NCBI GenBank assembly: GCA_949295035.1
Contig: CASFJO010000087.1
Coordinates: 1-38,106 of the forward strand
Direction of reading: 5' to 3'
Origin: an uncultured Gemmiger sp.
GTDB taxonomy: Bacteria; Bacillota; Clostridia; Oscillospirales; Ruminococcaceae
Length of the DNA stretch: 38,106 nucleotides
In this document: positions 1-8,288 of the stretch, one piece after another
Numbering within the stretch: the first letter of the stretch is position 1
How the letters are laid out: each line of letters opens with the position of its first letter
The notes under the pieces: generated by a model
Seen by the model: the letters and a program-made list of their open reading frames with translations, nothing else
Database searches by the model: none
Told to the model about the DNA's origin: nothing
Translations under genes and position numbers: made by a program

Positions 1-32
1 TCCCGTGTTGCCCCCGCTACACTAAAACGAAA

Positions 33-54
33 CCTGGCGTTGATTAACGCCAGG
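33..54. repeat. Small perfect inverted repeat
   Basis: CCTGGCGTT and AACGCCAGG pair across a GATT loop, giving a 9-bp hairpin. It has no T tract and lies inside an open frame, so it may be incidental. Confidence 0.3.
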
Positions 55-150
55 CCTCGAAAGGTTCTTAACTTCCATTCTGCCCAGGAATTATGGGACT
101 TTGAACTCAATTCCTGTTGCACTTAGTTTGACAATTCACTCAGTCAATAT

Positions 151-1740
151 GTGACTCCAGACCCTAACCAATTTGACAGATATACTTTTTATGACGAAGC
201 CGCTACCAGAGATGTTATTCGCACAAATGTAGACTTTCTCAACCGAATCGGTGCATTACCGTACGCCGATAGCAATACTCTATTTGGATGGATTGCTCAG
301 AAGAAAGTGTTGTTCAAACGAATGCTCGATCCTCAAGCACGCATCCGTTATCACTTAAGCCGGCGTATCTTTCCACAAGAACTTTTTTATGAGTTGTTGG
401 AGGTACTCGGAACCAATAAGAATGATGTCCCAGAAAACATTTTGTATAACTTGGGCCGCTTTAGTGAGCTTATTCTGGATTTCGAGTCGGTTCATCAATG
501 GGTAACGCCCTATGATATGAGGGACTTTGCGTACTATTTGGGGTATTGGGCAACACGAGAAGCAAATGATATTCGGCATCAAGATCTCGGCGCGCAAGAT
601 GCAGTTCAAATTTCCACAATACATCAGGCAAAAGGATTAGAGTGGCCAGTCGTTTTCATTCCAACCTTAACCAATCGGCGCTTTCCTTCGCAAAGAAGGA
701 ATCGTGGAACCGAACACCTAATGGAATCATATGAATGTACTGGCCGAGTTAGCGTTAGAAACAATTCTCCAGAAGCTCAGGAAAGATTCGATGAAGAGTT
801 GCGCCTTTGGTATGTTGCACTGACTAGAAGTAAAAAATATTTATTCATTAGCGGCATAGAATGCGCTCGTACGCATACTTCACAATTTGCTTCAAATATT
901 CAACACGATTATGTCTGCACCGATCCACAGATTGTGTTTCCCAGGCCGAATCGTATTGCTCCTTCTGTTCCGATAGATGCAACGATATTACCAACGAATT
1001 TTAGTGATTTGCGCTATTATTGGGATTGCCCAAAAGACTATTTGCTTCGTAGGCTTATGGGATTTAGTCCCGGCGTAAATGAAAGTTATGGCTATGGCCA
1101 GCAAATTCATAATTTGTTGGCGTTGTTGCATGAAACTTTGCCGAATTCAAATGTTGATGATGCATGGATAGAATCCCAGGTAGACGGGCATTTCAATTTA
1201 CGATATACTCGCGGCGAGCCACTAGAGGCAATGAAGGCTGCTGCTAAACGTATTCTTAAAAACTATCTCCATGATGACCCTGAACTTCAAAGCAAAGTCC
1301 TTCATGCAGAAAAGCCCTTCGAGTTTATTATTGGCGACGCAATGATAAGCGGAACAATCGATTTGCTAAACAAAGCCGATCCAACAGATGAAAATGAGGC
1401 TAAGGTGGAAATCGTTGATTTTAAAACAGGAAAATCTGGAGATGATTTAGCTGCCGCTGAACGTCGCAGTCACGTCCAGCAACAACTGCAAATGTATGCG
1501 ATTGCAACGCAAGACGCTCTCGGCCTTGAACCGTTAAAAGCAACTGCACATTTCTTGTATGCTAACCAACCTCACGTCAAAGAAGATGTAGAGCTTTCGG
1601 AAGAACAAATGGAAAATATGAAGCACCAAATTGCTGACACGGTAACCTCAATAAAGCAAGGTTGTTTTCCTTTATGCGCATCAAAGACTAGGTGTGCTTC
1701 TTGCGATTTTAAGGCTATTTGCAACGGATCGACTAGATAA
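151..1740 (+). pseudogene. C-terminal part of a UvrD-like helicase fused to PD-(D/E)XK nuclease (truncated)
   Basis: The 529-residue frame opens with GTG. It carries only the back half of a superfamily 1 DNA repair helicase: motif V (QISTIHQAKGLEW, residues 153-165) and motif VI (LWYVALTRSKKYLF, 219-232). An AddB/Cas4-like nuclease follows, with GTID (D404), VDFKTGK (D423, K425) and the Q motif QLQMYA (446-451). C293 with C515, C518 and C524 could bind a 4Fe-4S cluster. The Walker A half is absent. The same frame is open upstream from base 1 to a TAG at 124-126, so the gene was probably longer and is now broken or cut by the window edge. No convincing ribosome site precedes the GTG. GC is near 42%, far below neighbours, which suggests transfer. 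A functional nuclease-only remnant is possible but less likely. Confidence 0.75.
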
Positions 1741-1833
1741 GTTATATGCCCGCTGTCGTTTACTGAAAATAGGCAATGAAGTTACTTTCTCACGGCTACA
1801 AAACCACCGTCTATTTGCCTGTCAGCGCAAGCA

Positions 1834-2100
1834 GTGTGTAGCCTGCATCCCCTGACAGCCACGCCAACAGGGTATAGTGCCGAGTTTATCACCTTCTGTC
1901 TCCACCGCTTCCGCAAACTGGATGTGCGGCAGACGTCCCATTGTAAGATGCTGATCCACTCTTTTGTCAATCCCAGTTTTCCATACAACGACAAAATGGC
2001 GATCACTTTCATCTACGAGGGCGGGGCAAGCACTATCACTTTTAACGACTTGAAGGTGGTGCCGAATAAAGGAAAAACAGGCTTAGATTCAGCTTGCTAA
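1834..2100 (+). pseudogene. C-terminal remnant of a large serine recombinase
   Basis: The readable frame ends with features of the C-terminus of large serine recombinases of Clostridia. There is a helix reading FCLHRFRKLDVRQ, then LIHSFVNPSFPYNDKMAITF, then a strand ending in ITFNDL. In that family this part follows the zinc-ribbon and coiled-coil region and precedes a variable tail. The catalytic N-terminal domain, more than 400 residues, is missing, and the sequence before about 1860 does not continue the homology, so this is debris of an excised or deleted mobile element. A rho-independent terminator follows directly. Family recognition is by eye. Confidence 0.6.
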
Positions 2101-2110
2101 ACTGCACCAG

Positions 2111-2150
2111 AAAAGGTCGCTGTACTCATGTGCAGCGACCTTTTCTTTTT
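2111..2150. terminator. Bidirectional rho-independent terminator
   Basis: A 12-bp perfect stem (2111-2122 with 2133-2144; AAAAGGTCGCTG and its complement) closes a 10-base loop. T-rich sequence follows on the plus strand and the A-start of the stem serves the minus strand. It lies between the recombinase remnant and the convergent minus-strand operon, so it can end both. Confidence 0.85.
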
Positions 2151-2153
2151 GAT

Positions 2154-3173
2154 TCAGTTGCCAAGCAGTTTTTCTTTTGCCCTTATGTCTTCCAGAAAAC
2201 GAGGGAACTCTGTTTCCGCGCTATCCGCCAAGCTTCCGTCTTCTGAGAGCATGGGCGTATCCAGCACCGCTTTTACGGACATTGCGGCAGAGGCAGCCAT
2301 CGCAACAGTTTTCTTGCTGTCTTCCGTGTAAAGCGCATAGTCGGTCCCTTCTGTCTCGATGATCCGCTCCAGGTCAAAGACCAGGGGCAGGAAGAGCGCG
2401 TCCAGCCTTGCCAAAAGATTATAGAACATCCAAGTTCTTCTGCGGATCGCTACGCACTGCACAGCTCCATTTTCAAATTGTTGGCACAGTTCATCTGCCT
2501 GCGCAGCGTAGCGTTTCGCCTCTTCCAGGCCCTTTCCGACTTTCGCACTCACGATAACGCCCATGACCAGCAATGCTGGCCCCGCCACCAAACCGCCCAG
2601 AACCGCTGTCCCGCCAGCCATGCCAAGACCCCCGGTAGCAAGCGAACCACCTCCAAAAAAGGCGAGTGTAGCGTTTGTAGCAGCCGCACCGCTGAGAGAG
2701 CTGATTGCCGTGCCGGTGGAGGCCACGGCAAAAGTAGAGGCCGCGCTGTACGCCCCAAAAGCTGCCAACGCGCCGCCAGTCAGGCCGGCCAACGATCCAC
2801 CGGCCAGTGAAACGCCAAAATGCTCAAGCGTATCTTCTTTTTCAAAAGAGGCACTGTCGTCGTGCAATTTACTCAATTCTAACAGACCGGACGATTCTGC
2901 AAAATCGACATTTTTGATCTTTGCAAATGCATCCACAAAAGGAAGAAGGCTGGCTGACAAAACCTGCATCTTTTCTTTGCCCAAGGATCCCAAAGCCTCT
3001 CCGCATTGGTGCCGGAGTCCTTCCAGCCGCAGTGCCGCATGCATGATCCGCTCTTCTGTATTGCTATTGATCTTCTTTGCGGTGTTATGGTCTACACCCG
3101 CCTTTACCGCAGCTCCTGCTCCGGCGGCTCCTGTTGCTGCGGCAATTCCAATAAAGACAATCGGTAATGGCAT
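2154..3173 (-). CDS. Glycine-rich (glycine-zipper-like) membrane protein
   Basis: This is the last gene of the three-gene Nudix/TerB operon. It starts with MPLPIVFIGIAAATGAAGAG, a hydrophobic Gly/Ala-rich segment, followed by a charged helical stretch. A long small-residue region (roughly residues 125-210) has repeated GGSLAG/GGALAAFG/GGGSLATGG patterns and a hydrophobic GPALLVMGVIVSA segment. A second helical, probably coiled-coil, domain follows. Such patterns insert in membranes or form tightly packed helices. A GTG 12 bases upstream overlaps the TerB stop and is an alternative start; I chose the ATG because relatives begin MPLP and a GAGGAG lies upstream. Similar proteins are sometimes labelled chemotaxis proteins without basis. 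The function is unknown. Confidence 0.75.
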   Translation of the reverse strand: MPLPIVFIGIAAATGAAGAGAAVKAGVDHNTAKKINSNTEERIMHAALRLEGLRHQCGEALGSLGKEKMQVLSASLLPFVDAFAKIKNVDFAESSGLLELSKLHDDSASFEKEDTLEHFGVSLAGGSLAGLTGGALAAFGAYSAASTFAVASTGTAISSLSGAAATNATLAFFGGGSLATGGLGMAGGTAVLGGLVAGPALLVMGVIVSAKVGKGLEEAKRYAAQADELCQQFENGAVQCVAIRRRTWMFYNLLARLDALFLPLVFDLERIIETEGTDYALYTEDSKKTVAMAASAAMSVKAVLDTPMLSEDGSLADSAETEFPRFLEDIRAKEKLLGN

Positions 3174-3181
3174 CTCCTCGA

Positions 3182-3952
3182 TCACTCCTCTGTGCTTTCC
3201 GCTTCCGTATGTTCTCCGGCATTTGCATCTTTCGATCGGGAAAACAATTTGCGCGTCTGCTTATTGATGCTTCCGGCAATCGATTTTGTGGCCCCCGCAA
3301 ACTTTCCGCCGAGTTCTGTTCCCGTGGAGGCAAAGTTCGCGCTCCATTTTGCTATTTTGCTGTCTTTGGGCGGTGCAATCTTCTCAACCGATTCATACTC
3401 TTCATCTTGTATCAATTGCCTGATGCCCTCCATCGTAGCGGCGCGGCGATTCTGCAGTTCGTCCACGATCGGGCGAACCTGCGCATACGGACGGTTACTC
3501 TGTTCGATCCAGTTCATTTCTTTTTCGATGGCTGCGATCGTCTTCATGCTGTGCTCCATTTCGAAAAAGACGGAGTGCTCCATCCCGGTCACCCGCACAA
3601 TATGCTTGATGAGCTTTCTTTCCGCACCGGCGTATTCCGCATTGCTGAACGCAATCGTCAAAAGGTCCCATACCAGCAACCGCACCCCGATCCCGGCTTC
3701 GCCCTCCGCAGGCACCGCCAATTCCCGGTCAATGCCCTCCAGAAGCAATTCATAGGCGTCCTCTTCTTCTATTCCGCTATGAATCTGGCGGTCCACCTCT
3801 TCGACAATTTGCTCCCGATATTCGCAAAAGGCATCGGGATCCAATTCGGTACCGATCGCCTGAAAGCATTCCTGCTCGTCCGCTGTTGCGGCCCCATCCG
3901 CCGCCATCAGATAGCAAAAAATTTTCAGCGCAGCCCTCTTGTTCAACACCAT
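3182..3952 (-). CDS. TerB-like (tellurite-resistance B family) protein
   Basis: A 256-residue protein whose N-terminus (ALKIFCYLMAADGAATADEQECFQAIG) has the helix-acidic-loop-helix pattern of TerB/DjlA-type domains. In that family the conserved acidic residues bind metal at the inner membrane face. A second acidic helical repeat (LTIAFSNAEYAGAERKLIKHI, around 135-155) looks like the second half of the TerB fold. The C-terminal 70 residues are basic and polar (KQTRKLFSRSK) and probably flexible. It lies 19 bases after the Nudix fusion gene and overlaps or abuts the glycine-rich gene, so the three are co-transcribed. AAGGA precedes the ATG. TerB proteins often sit in stress or conflict systems with membrane partners; a scaffold role here is inference. 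Confidence 0.7.
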   Translation of the reverse strand: MVLNKRAALKIFCYLMAADGAATADEQECFQAIGTELDPDAFCEYREQIVEEVDRQIHSGIEEEDAYELLLEGIDRELAVPAEGEAGIGVRLLVWDLLTIAFSNAEYAGAERKLIKHIVRVTGMEHSVFFEMEHSMKTIAAIEKEMNWIEQSNRPYAQVRPIVDELQNRRAATMEGIRQLIQDEEYESVEKIAPPKDSKIAKWSANFASTGTELGGKFAGATKSIAGSINKQTRKLFSRSKDANAGEHTEAESTEE

Positions 3953-3970
3953 TTTACGCCCATCCTTTCC

Positions 3971-5980
3971 TTACAGCTTCAGCGGCTCCTCAGACAGCAT
4001 CACCGCATCAAATTGGTTCCGGGAAGATATGGCCTCATTCCGCCCCAGCTGCTTTTGTATCCGGGCACTTGCCGACAAAAACACGTCCGCATCATTTTCC
4101 GCGAAAGCATCTTCCAGTTGGTCAGAGTTCCCTGCAAAGATCTTCAACCGCGGGGTCATATACTGTTCCACGGCCATTTCCATTTCTGCTTCGTATTCGT
4201 GCAGGATCCTTACCCGAACAGCACATTCCTCCTCCACCCGGATCCTTTCCTCCCGGGCGGCGTTGAGTTCTTCCAGAGCTTTGGACATCTCGTCATACAC
4301 ACCGATCGCGGCGGAAACGAATCCAAGAGGGGTGCCCACTTTTTCGATCGTTCCCACCGTCACAGCAGCTTTTTTCAACACCGCAGCTTTCTCTTCGAGG
4401 ACAGGGTCTGCCGCTACCAACCGGTCTTTCTGCTGCTCTGCCAGTGCGGCAAAGCTGTTGTACAGCGTCCCTATGGCTCCTACCGCTTCGACGGATCCAA
4501 CCATGCCGACCCGTATCAACCCAAAATAGTTGATCTTCTGCAAAAAACACAGCGCGAATCCACTTGGATCTCCCTTGTGCGTAAAATAGGCTTCAAGACC
4601 CGCGCTTCCCATATCTACCGCCATAAATGTAGTCGATGCGACCATCCGCATGTGGCGCAGTACAGGGCTGCGCCCCGGAAGAATTCGCTGAAAGTCCAGA
4701 TCCTGCAATTGCTGTGGCGTCTGAACCGGGTGTTCGGACAATTCTTTTGCCAAACGCGACAGCGAATAGAAAGAACAGACGATCGCCTCGTTCAGAAGTA
4801 CCGGAAAATACTGTCTGCTTTTTACAGCTTCATTGGTAAGCCCCAGTTCCGTCCTCAAATCAAATCGGATCGGCGCACGGATGATCCCGCCTTCTTTACT
4901 TTTTTCCATGAAAAGCGTTCCGTTGAACAATTTGGAGCAAAGAAGCGAAAGGTTGTACCGTCCCTCCTTGTTTTTTCCAGCTAGCGCCCGTATTCCAGGG
5001 GCGGAAGAGAGTTCTTTCAGCAGAGAGAGGAGCGGGCCCGGCAGTCCCGTGCCTTCTTTATTCATCGCAATGCTTCCGCTGGAACCCGCCACATCGCTTA
5101 CCATGTGAAAGAACCAGACAATGGTGCCGTTGTACAACCCGGAAAGCAAGTCAGGTTTTTCCCATCCTTGGATCGGGTGCTGAACGAAAGCGCCGTTAAC
5201 GTCTGTTCCATATCCAATTCCGGTAAACTGAGAGAGGATAGAAAACAATAGTCCGACAGGGGTTGGATGATGGGAGAAATCGCGCAAATGATGATATTTG
5301 CCGCCGCCAAATTCGTTGGTCAGCTTGTCAGCCTGGATTGGAAAGTCTTTTTCAAGAAAGCAAACGGCGTATGCAAGGTCGGTCCCTTTATATCCACGCC
5401 AATGGGCGACCTTTAAGACAAAAGCTTCTGTTTGCTTGCTTCCCCAATCGTGTGCGTTCTCCAGCGAAATGTCCTTCGTCCACAGCACGTCCAAGGCGGC
5501 GGTCATCAAACCGCTGGCGATAGCAACCGTGCAATCCCACTTTCCCAGGCGATCCGCTTCGGGTGCGCCGTTGTTGTCTTGAAACTCTAATAACGCTTTA
5601 CCGTTCGTTTTCAATCGTTCCAGAATCGTCTCATCCGCCGGGCAGAACGCATACCGGTCGATCTCGCCCACGGTGATCCAGCGGATGTCGTTGTGCTCCA
5701 GTTTTTGGGGCACGCCTTCCCGGATGGTAGCGTGAAACAGGGTCAGGTGCACCGTCAGATCCGGGTATTCATGGGTCACCTCCATGAACACGTCGCCCAC
5801 GTCCAGTGTGATGGCCAGTTCCTCCTGGCACTCCCGGATGAGAGCCTGCTGCTTGGTCTCGCCCGGCTCCACCTTGCCGCCCACAAACTCCCACAGAAGG
5901 CCCCGGGCCTTGTGGGCCGGGCGCTGGCAGATCATGAACTTATCCTTGTCCCAGATCAGGGCTGCTACTACTTCGGTCAT
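3971..5980 (-). CDS. Nudix hydrolase fused to a large uncharacterised domain
   Basis: Residues 1-130 form a MutT-like Nudix hydrolase with a near-canonical Nudix box: G35, E41, then REC-QEE-LAI at 49-57, with Ala in place of the last Gly. This family hydrolyses nucleoside diphosphate-linked compounds such as oxidised dNTPs. The remaining 540 residues match a family I remember as a separate protein of unknown function in gut Firmicutes. Its marks are HHLRDFSHHPTPVGLLFSIL, WFFHMVSD-AGSSGSIA and GTGLPGPLLSLLKELS, followed by hydrophobic helices and a coiled-coil tail. The ATG at 5980 is preferred over 5989 because AGAGGGGG is then correctly spaced and Nudix relatives start MTEVVAAL. The Nudix part is GC-richer than the rest, so the fusion probably arose where the acquired module joined a resident Nudix gene. 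Confidence 0.8.
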   Translation of the reverse strand: MTEVVAALIWDKDKFMICQRPAHKARGLLWEFVGGKVEPGETKQQALIRECQEELAITLDVGDVFMEVTHEYPDLTVHLTLFHATIREGVPQKLEHNDIRWITVGEIDRYAFCPADETILERLKTNGKALLEFQDNNGAPEADRLGKWDCTVAIASGLMTAALDVLWTKDISLENAHDWGSKQTEAFVLKVAHWRGYKGTDLAYAVCFLEKDFPIQADKLTNEFGGGKYHHLRDFSHHPTPVGLLFSILSQFTGIGYGTDVNGAFVQHPIQGWEKPDLLSGLYNGTIVWFFHMVSDVAGSSGSIAMNKEGTGLPGPLLSLLKELSSAPGIRALAGKNKEGRYNLSLLCSKLFNGTLFMEKSKEGGIIRAPIRFDLRTELGLTNEAVKSRQYFPVLLNEAIVCSFYSLSRLAKELSEHPVQTPQQLQDLDFQRILPGRSPVLRHMRMVASTTFMAVDMGSAGLEAYFTHKGDPSGFALCFLQKINYFGLIRVGMVGSVEAVGAIGTLYNSFAALAEQQKDRLVAADPVLEEKAAVLKKAAVTVGTIEKVGTPLGFVSAAIGVYDEMSKALEELNAAREERIRVEEECAVRVRILHEYEAEMEMAVEQYMTPRLKIFAGNSDQLEDAFAENDADVFLSASARIQKQLGRNEAISSRNQFDAVMLSEEPLKL

Positions 5981-6009
5981 CTGTGCCATCCCCCCTCTTG
6001 TTACCTTCC

Positions 6010-6038
6010 ATTATAGGAGCGCCGACGTCTTTCGGCAA
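6010..6038 (-). promoter_or_regulatory. Sigma-A-like promoter of the Nudix/TerB operon
   Basis: On the minus strand TTGCCG (6033-6038) and a perfect TATAAT (6010-6015) are 17 bp apart, about 30 bases before the chosen start. Confidence 0.75.
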
Positions 6039-6045
6039 GGCGTAA

Positions 6046-6537
6046 TCAGCTCCCTTCGCCGGGCTGGGCCACGTTCCACACCCGCAGGCCCTGCTTTTGT
6101 GCGTAGCGCAGGGTGTAGGCGGTACCGCCGGTGGCGCGGGTACACCAGGCGATGCAGCAGGAGGAGCCGTCCACCAGGTGTCGGTCGCGGGTCAGAAAGG
6201 CCTCACGGCTGGGCGTTTGGCAGCAGACGACCACCTTGTCGACCCGTGCCTCCACTGCGGCTGCACGCGCCTGCTGGGCGGGCGTCCAGCGGATTTGGTA
6301 GCCCGGGAAGGGCTGCACCAGGATGATGCGTATCTGAGGGCGGCTCTCCCGCAGCGCCAGCAGCTTTTCCGCCACCAGCGTGTCGAAACCCAGCGCACCG
6401 CCCACACCGAAGTAGCGCACACCCTCCTCCATCAGCGGGTCCAGACGGGCATACACCCGTTTCCATATTTCCTCTTCTTGTCCAATCGGCAGATTGCGGT
6501 GGCCTGTGAAACAGCAGGTGAAAGATCGCTTGTCCAT
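6046..6537 (-). CDS. SLOG-fold protein of the DUF1273/YpsA type
   Basis: A 163-residue protein starting with CCFTGHRNLP, followed by YFGVGGALGFDTLVAEKLLAL. These two glycine-rich loops are the hallmark of YpsA/DUF1273-type SLOG proteins, which share a Rossmann-like fold with lysine decarboxylase-like and nucleotide-ligand-sensing proteins. A later segment (CTRATGGTAYTLRYAQKQGL) completes the ligand pocket region. No catalytic activity can be assigned; SLOG proteins are thought to bind or process nucleotide-derived ligands. AAGGAG lies 7 bases before the ATG. It is divergent from the ribbon-helix-helix gene at 6642 across a palindrome, so the pair may be jointly controlled. Confidence 0.75.
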   Translation of the reverse strand: MDKRSFTCCFTGHRNLPIGQEEEIWKRVYARLDPLMEEGVRYFGVGGALGFDTLVAEKLLALRESRPQIRIILVQPFPGYQIRWTPAQQARAAAVEARVDKVVVCCQTPSREAFLTRDRHLVDGSSCCIAWCTRATGGTAYTLRYAQKQGLRVWNVAQPGEGS

Positions 6538-6560
6538 AGCTTAGCTCCTTGAAACACGCT

Positions 6561-6582
6561 TATATTACATAATTGTAATATA
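6561..6582. promoter_or_regulatory. Palindromic operator candidate between divergent genes
   Basis: TATATTACA and TGTAATATA form perfect 9-base arms around TAAT, in an AT-rich island between the SLOG gene and the RHH gene. It is centred about 35 bases from the SLOG start and about 70 from the RHH start, a typical place for a dimeric repressor. The adjacent RHH protein is the obvious candidate ligand; this is inference. Confidence 0.55.
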
Positions 6583-6641
6583 TAAATCATACACCATTGT
6601 GCGCCATAATAACTACAAGAAAATATTGGCGGAGGTGCAAG

Positions 6642-6839
6642 ATGGCGCAGGAGGACAGGTTTATCGTTCCGCACCGCAGGCCGGCGGTGGGCAAGTCCAC
6701 GGTGGTTTCGGTGCGTTTGCCGGACACAATGCTCGCCAAACTGGAGGATGTGGCCGCCCAAACGGGCCGTACCCGCAACGAGCTGGTGCAGATGTGCATC
6801 GACTACGCCCTGGCCCGGCTGGAGATCCCCGAAGAATGA
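6642..6839 (+). CDS. Ribbon-helix-helix (CopG-like) DNA-binding protein
   Basis: A 65-residue protein. After a short basic leader, KSTVVSVRLPDTMLAKLEDVAAQTGRTRNELVQMCIDYAL gives the strand-helix-helix pattern of MetJ/Arc/CopG dimers, in which the strand enters the DNA major groove. GGAGG six bases before this ATG decides the start over an ATG 45 bases upstream. No toxin gene is adjacent, so it is more likely a stand-alone or auto-repressor than an antitoxin. A terminator follows the stop at once, so it is monocistronic. Confidence 0.85.
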   Translation: MAQEDRFIVPHRRPAVGKSTVVSVRLPDTMLAKLEDVAAQTGRTRNELVQMCIDYALARLEIPEE

Positions 6840-6841
6840 CA

Positions 6842-6880
6842 AAAGCAGCCTCCCGGCAAGGAGGCTGCTTTCTGTTTCTG
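6842..6880 (+). terminator. Rho-independent terminator of the RHH gene
   Basis: AAAGCAGCCTCC pairs perfectly with GGAGGCTGCTTT around CGGCAA, followed by a T-rich run. Confidence 0.85.
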
Positions 6881-6950
6881 CGGGGCGGTATTCAAACACA
6901 ATTCCGGCCCAGGCCGGGCTTTCCGAACAGCAGCAGGCAGCTTAAAAGGC

Positions 6951-6979
6951 TGGAATGGGCGGCACGAAGCCTGTATAAT
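6951..6979 (+). promoter_or_regulatory. Promoter of the 7072-9648 gene run
   Basis: A perfect TATAAT at 6974-6979 has a weak -35 (TGGAAT) 17 bp upstream. It lies about 90 bases before the first start. Confidence 0.5.
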
Positions 6980-7071
6980 AACAGTGAGGTCACTCGACCA
7001 TCCGCTATGCAAACAGTCCACGAGGGACTTTGTGTGAGGGCCGCTTCTGCCAGTTTGAAGGAGGATTTTCC

Positions 7072-7794
7072 ATGCAGGACCGCTATACAGGCGACATCGG
7101 CGATTACGGCAAACTGGGTATGCTTCGCTGCCTCGCGGCGACCGGGCTGCGGGTGGGCGTCAACTGGTATCGGACGCCCGATGAGGATCACAACGAGGAC
7201 GGGCGGTTCACGCAATACGCCCATGACGGCTCCTATCGGGACTGCGACCCTCAGCTGTGGGCGTCGCTGGCGCAGATCCTGGATGCCAAGCAGCGGCAGG
7301 TGGAATCTCTGGAGGTTCCCGAAATTCTTGATGCCGTCTTTTTCCACGAGCTCCTGGATTTCAGCGAGGTGTCTTTCCGGGAGCGCGCTGGAATTCGCGC
7401 CGACTGGCACCGCCAGGCGCTGGCCACGCTGAACGGCTGCGAGCTTGTATTCGCCGACCCGGACAACGGCCTGATGGTGCCTTCGGCCCGGCGAAGCAAA
7501 AAAGGCAACAAATATGTGCTGCCGGAGGAATTGTTCGACTACTATCAGCAGGGGGTCAGCGTCATCTACTACCAGCACAAAGCCCGCCGCCAGGACGTTT
7601 TTTACACAGACCGGCACAACAAGCTGTTGCAGGACGAGCGGATACAAGGCGCGGAGGGTCTGGGGCTGAAATTCACCCGCACCTCCCTGCGGTACTACTG
7701 GTTCCTGTTGCGTCCCGAGCACGCGGAAACCGTGCGCCGCTGTGTGGCTTCCCTGTTGGCTGGCCCATGGGGCCGTTGTTTCGAACTATGCTGA
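7072..7794 (+). CDS. Conserved uncharacterised protein with DPDNGL motif
   Basis: A 240-residue protein that begins MQDRYTGDIGDYGKLGMLR, continues with a GVNWYRTPDEDHNEDGR segment, and has a central LVFADPDNGLMVPS motif. I recall widely spread bacterial relatives with the same start and the same DPDNGL motif, all uncharacterised. The Asp-rich motif after a strand resembles Rossmann-type methyltransferase or nuclease active sites, but nothing fixes the reaction. GGAGG before 7072 selects this ATG over an earlier in-frame one at 7030. It opens a short plus-strand run with the broken phosphoesterase, the DUF6933-like gene and the GIY-YIG gene. Confidence 0.7.
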   Translation: MQDRYTGDIGDYGKLGMLRCLAATGLRVGVNWYRTPDEDHNEDGRFTQYAHDGSYRDCDPQLWASLAQILDAKQRQVESLEVPEILDAVFFHELLDFSEVSFRERAGIRADWHRQALATLNGCELVFADPDNGLMVPSARRSKKGNKYVLPEELFDYYQQGVSVIYYQHKARRQDVFYTDRHNKLLQDERIQGAEGLGLKFTRTSLRYYWFLLRPEHAETVRRCVASLLAGPWGRCFELC

Positions 7795-7830
7795 TTTGAT
7801 ATTGAGGGAGATGCCCCCAAGGAGAGATTT

Positions 7831-8288
7831 ATGAACCTCATCATTTTGTCCGACACCCACGGCCTGCTGCGACCGGCAGTGCTGGAACTACTGCAAAACG
7901 CTGACGCCATTCTTCATGCCGGTGACATCAACTCCCAAGCGGTGGTGGACAAGCTCTCCGCCTTCGCGCCGCTGTATGTGGTGCGGGGCAACAACGACAA
8001 GGACTGGGCCGAGGCCATTCCCCACGACCTGATTGTCACCCTGGAAGGCGTGCGTTTTACATGGTACACAACAAGAAGGGCGTGCCGGCGGATCTGACCG
8101 GGGCGGACGTGGTGGTGTTCGGCCATTCCCACAAGTACAGCGAGGAGCGGCGCGGAAATGTTTTGTGGCTCAACCCCGGCAGCTGCGGGCCGCGGCGGTT
8201 CCATCAGGAGATTACCCTGATGCAGGCCGAGGTCGCCAGCGGGGCCATCCGGGTGAAAAAGGTCCTCATTCCCCACGAGGTGAACTGA
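7831..8288 (+). pseudogene. YfcE/MJ0936-type metallophosphoesterase, single-base frameshift
   Basis: The first frame carries NLIILSDTHGLL, ILHAGDIN and VVRGNND, metal-binding motifs of YfcE-type phosphodiesterases. It then runs out of register at EGVRFT. The second frame (from about 8061) continues MVHNKKGVPADL and GHSHKY and ends with LNPGSCG and a normal C-terminus. One extra T in the TTTT run at 8054-8057 would restore a continuous protein of about 152 residues (GVRFYMVHNKK). All metal ligands remain in the two halves, so the break is recent, a sequencing error at a homopolymer, or, less likely, recoding. GGAGAG precedes the ATG. The stop overlaps the next start, which shows the gene once belonged to a translated unit. 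Confidence 0.85.

Noticed and set aside
124-126. General recoding of TAG as an amino acid (together with 15865)
   Set aside because: Intact genes such as the YaiI-like and AAA_14 genes end with TAG exactly where their families end.
3167-4984. 605-codon plus-strand open frame opposite the Nudix/TerB operon
   Set aside because: Arg/His/Phe-rich low-complexity translation without domains, antisense to genes with clear motifs, promoter and terminator.
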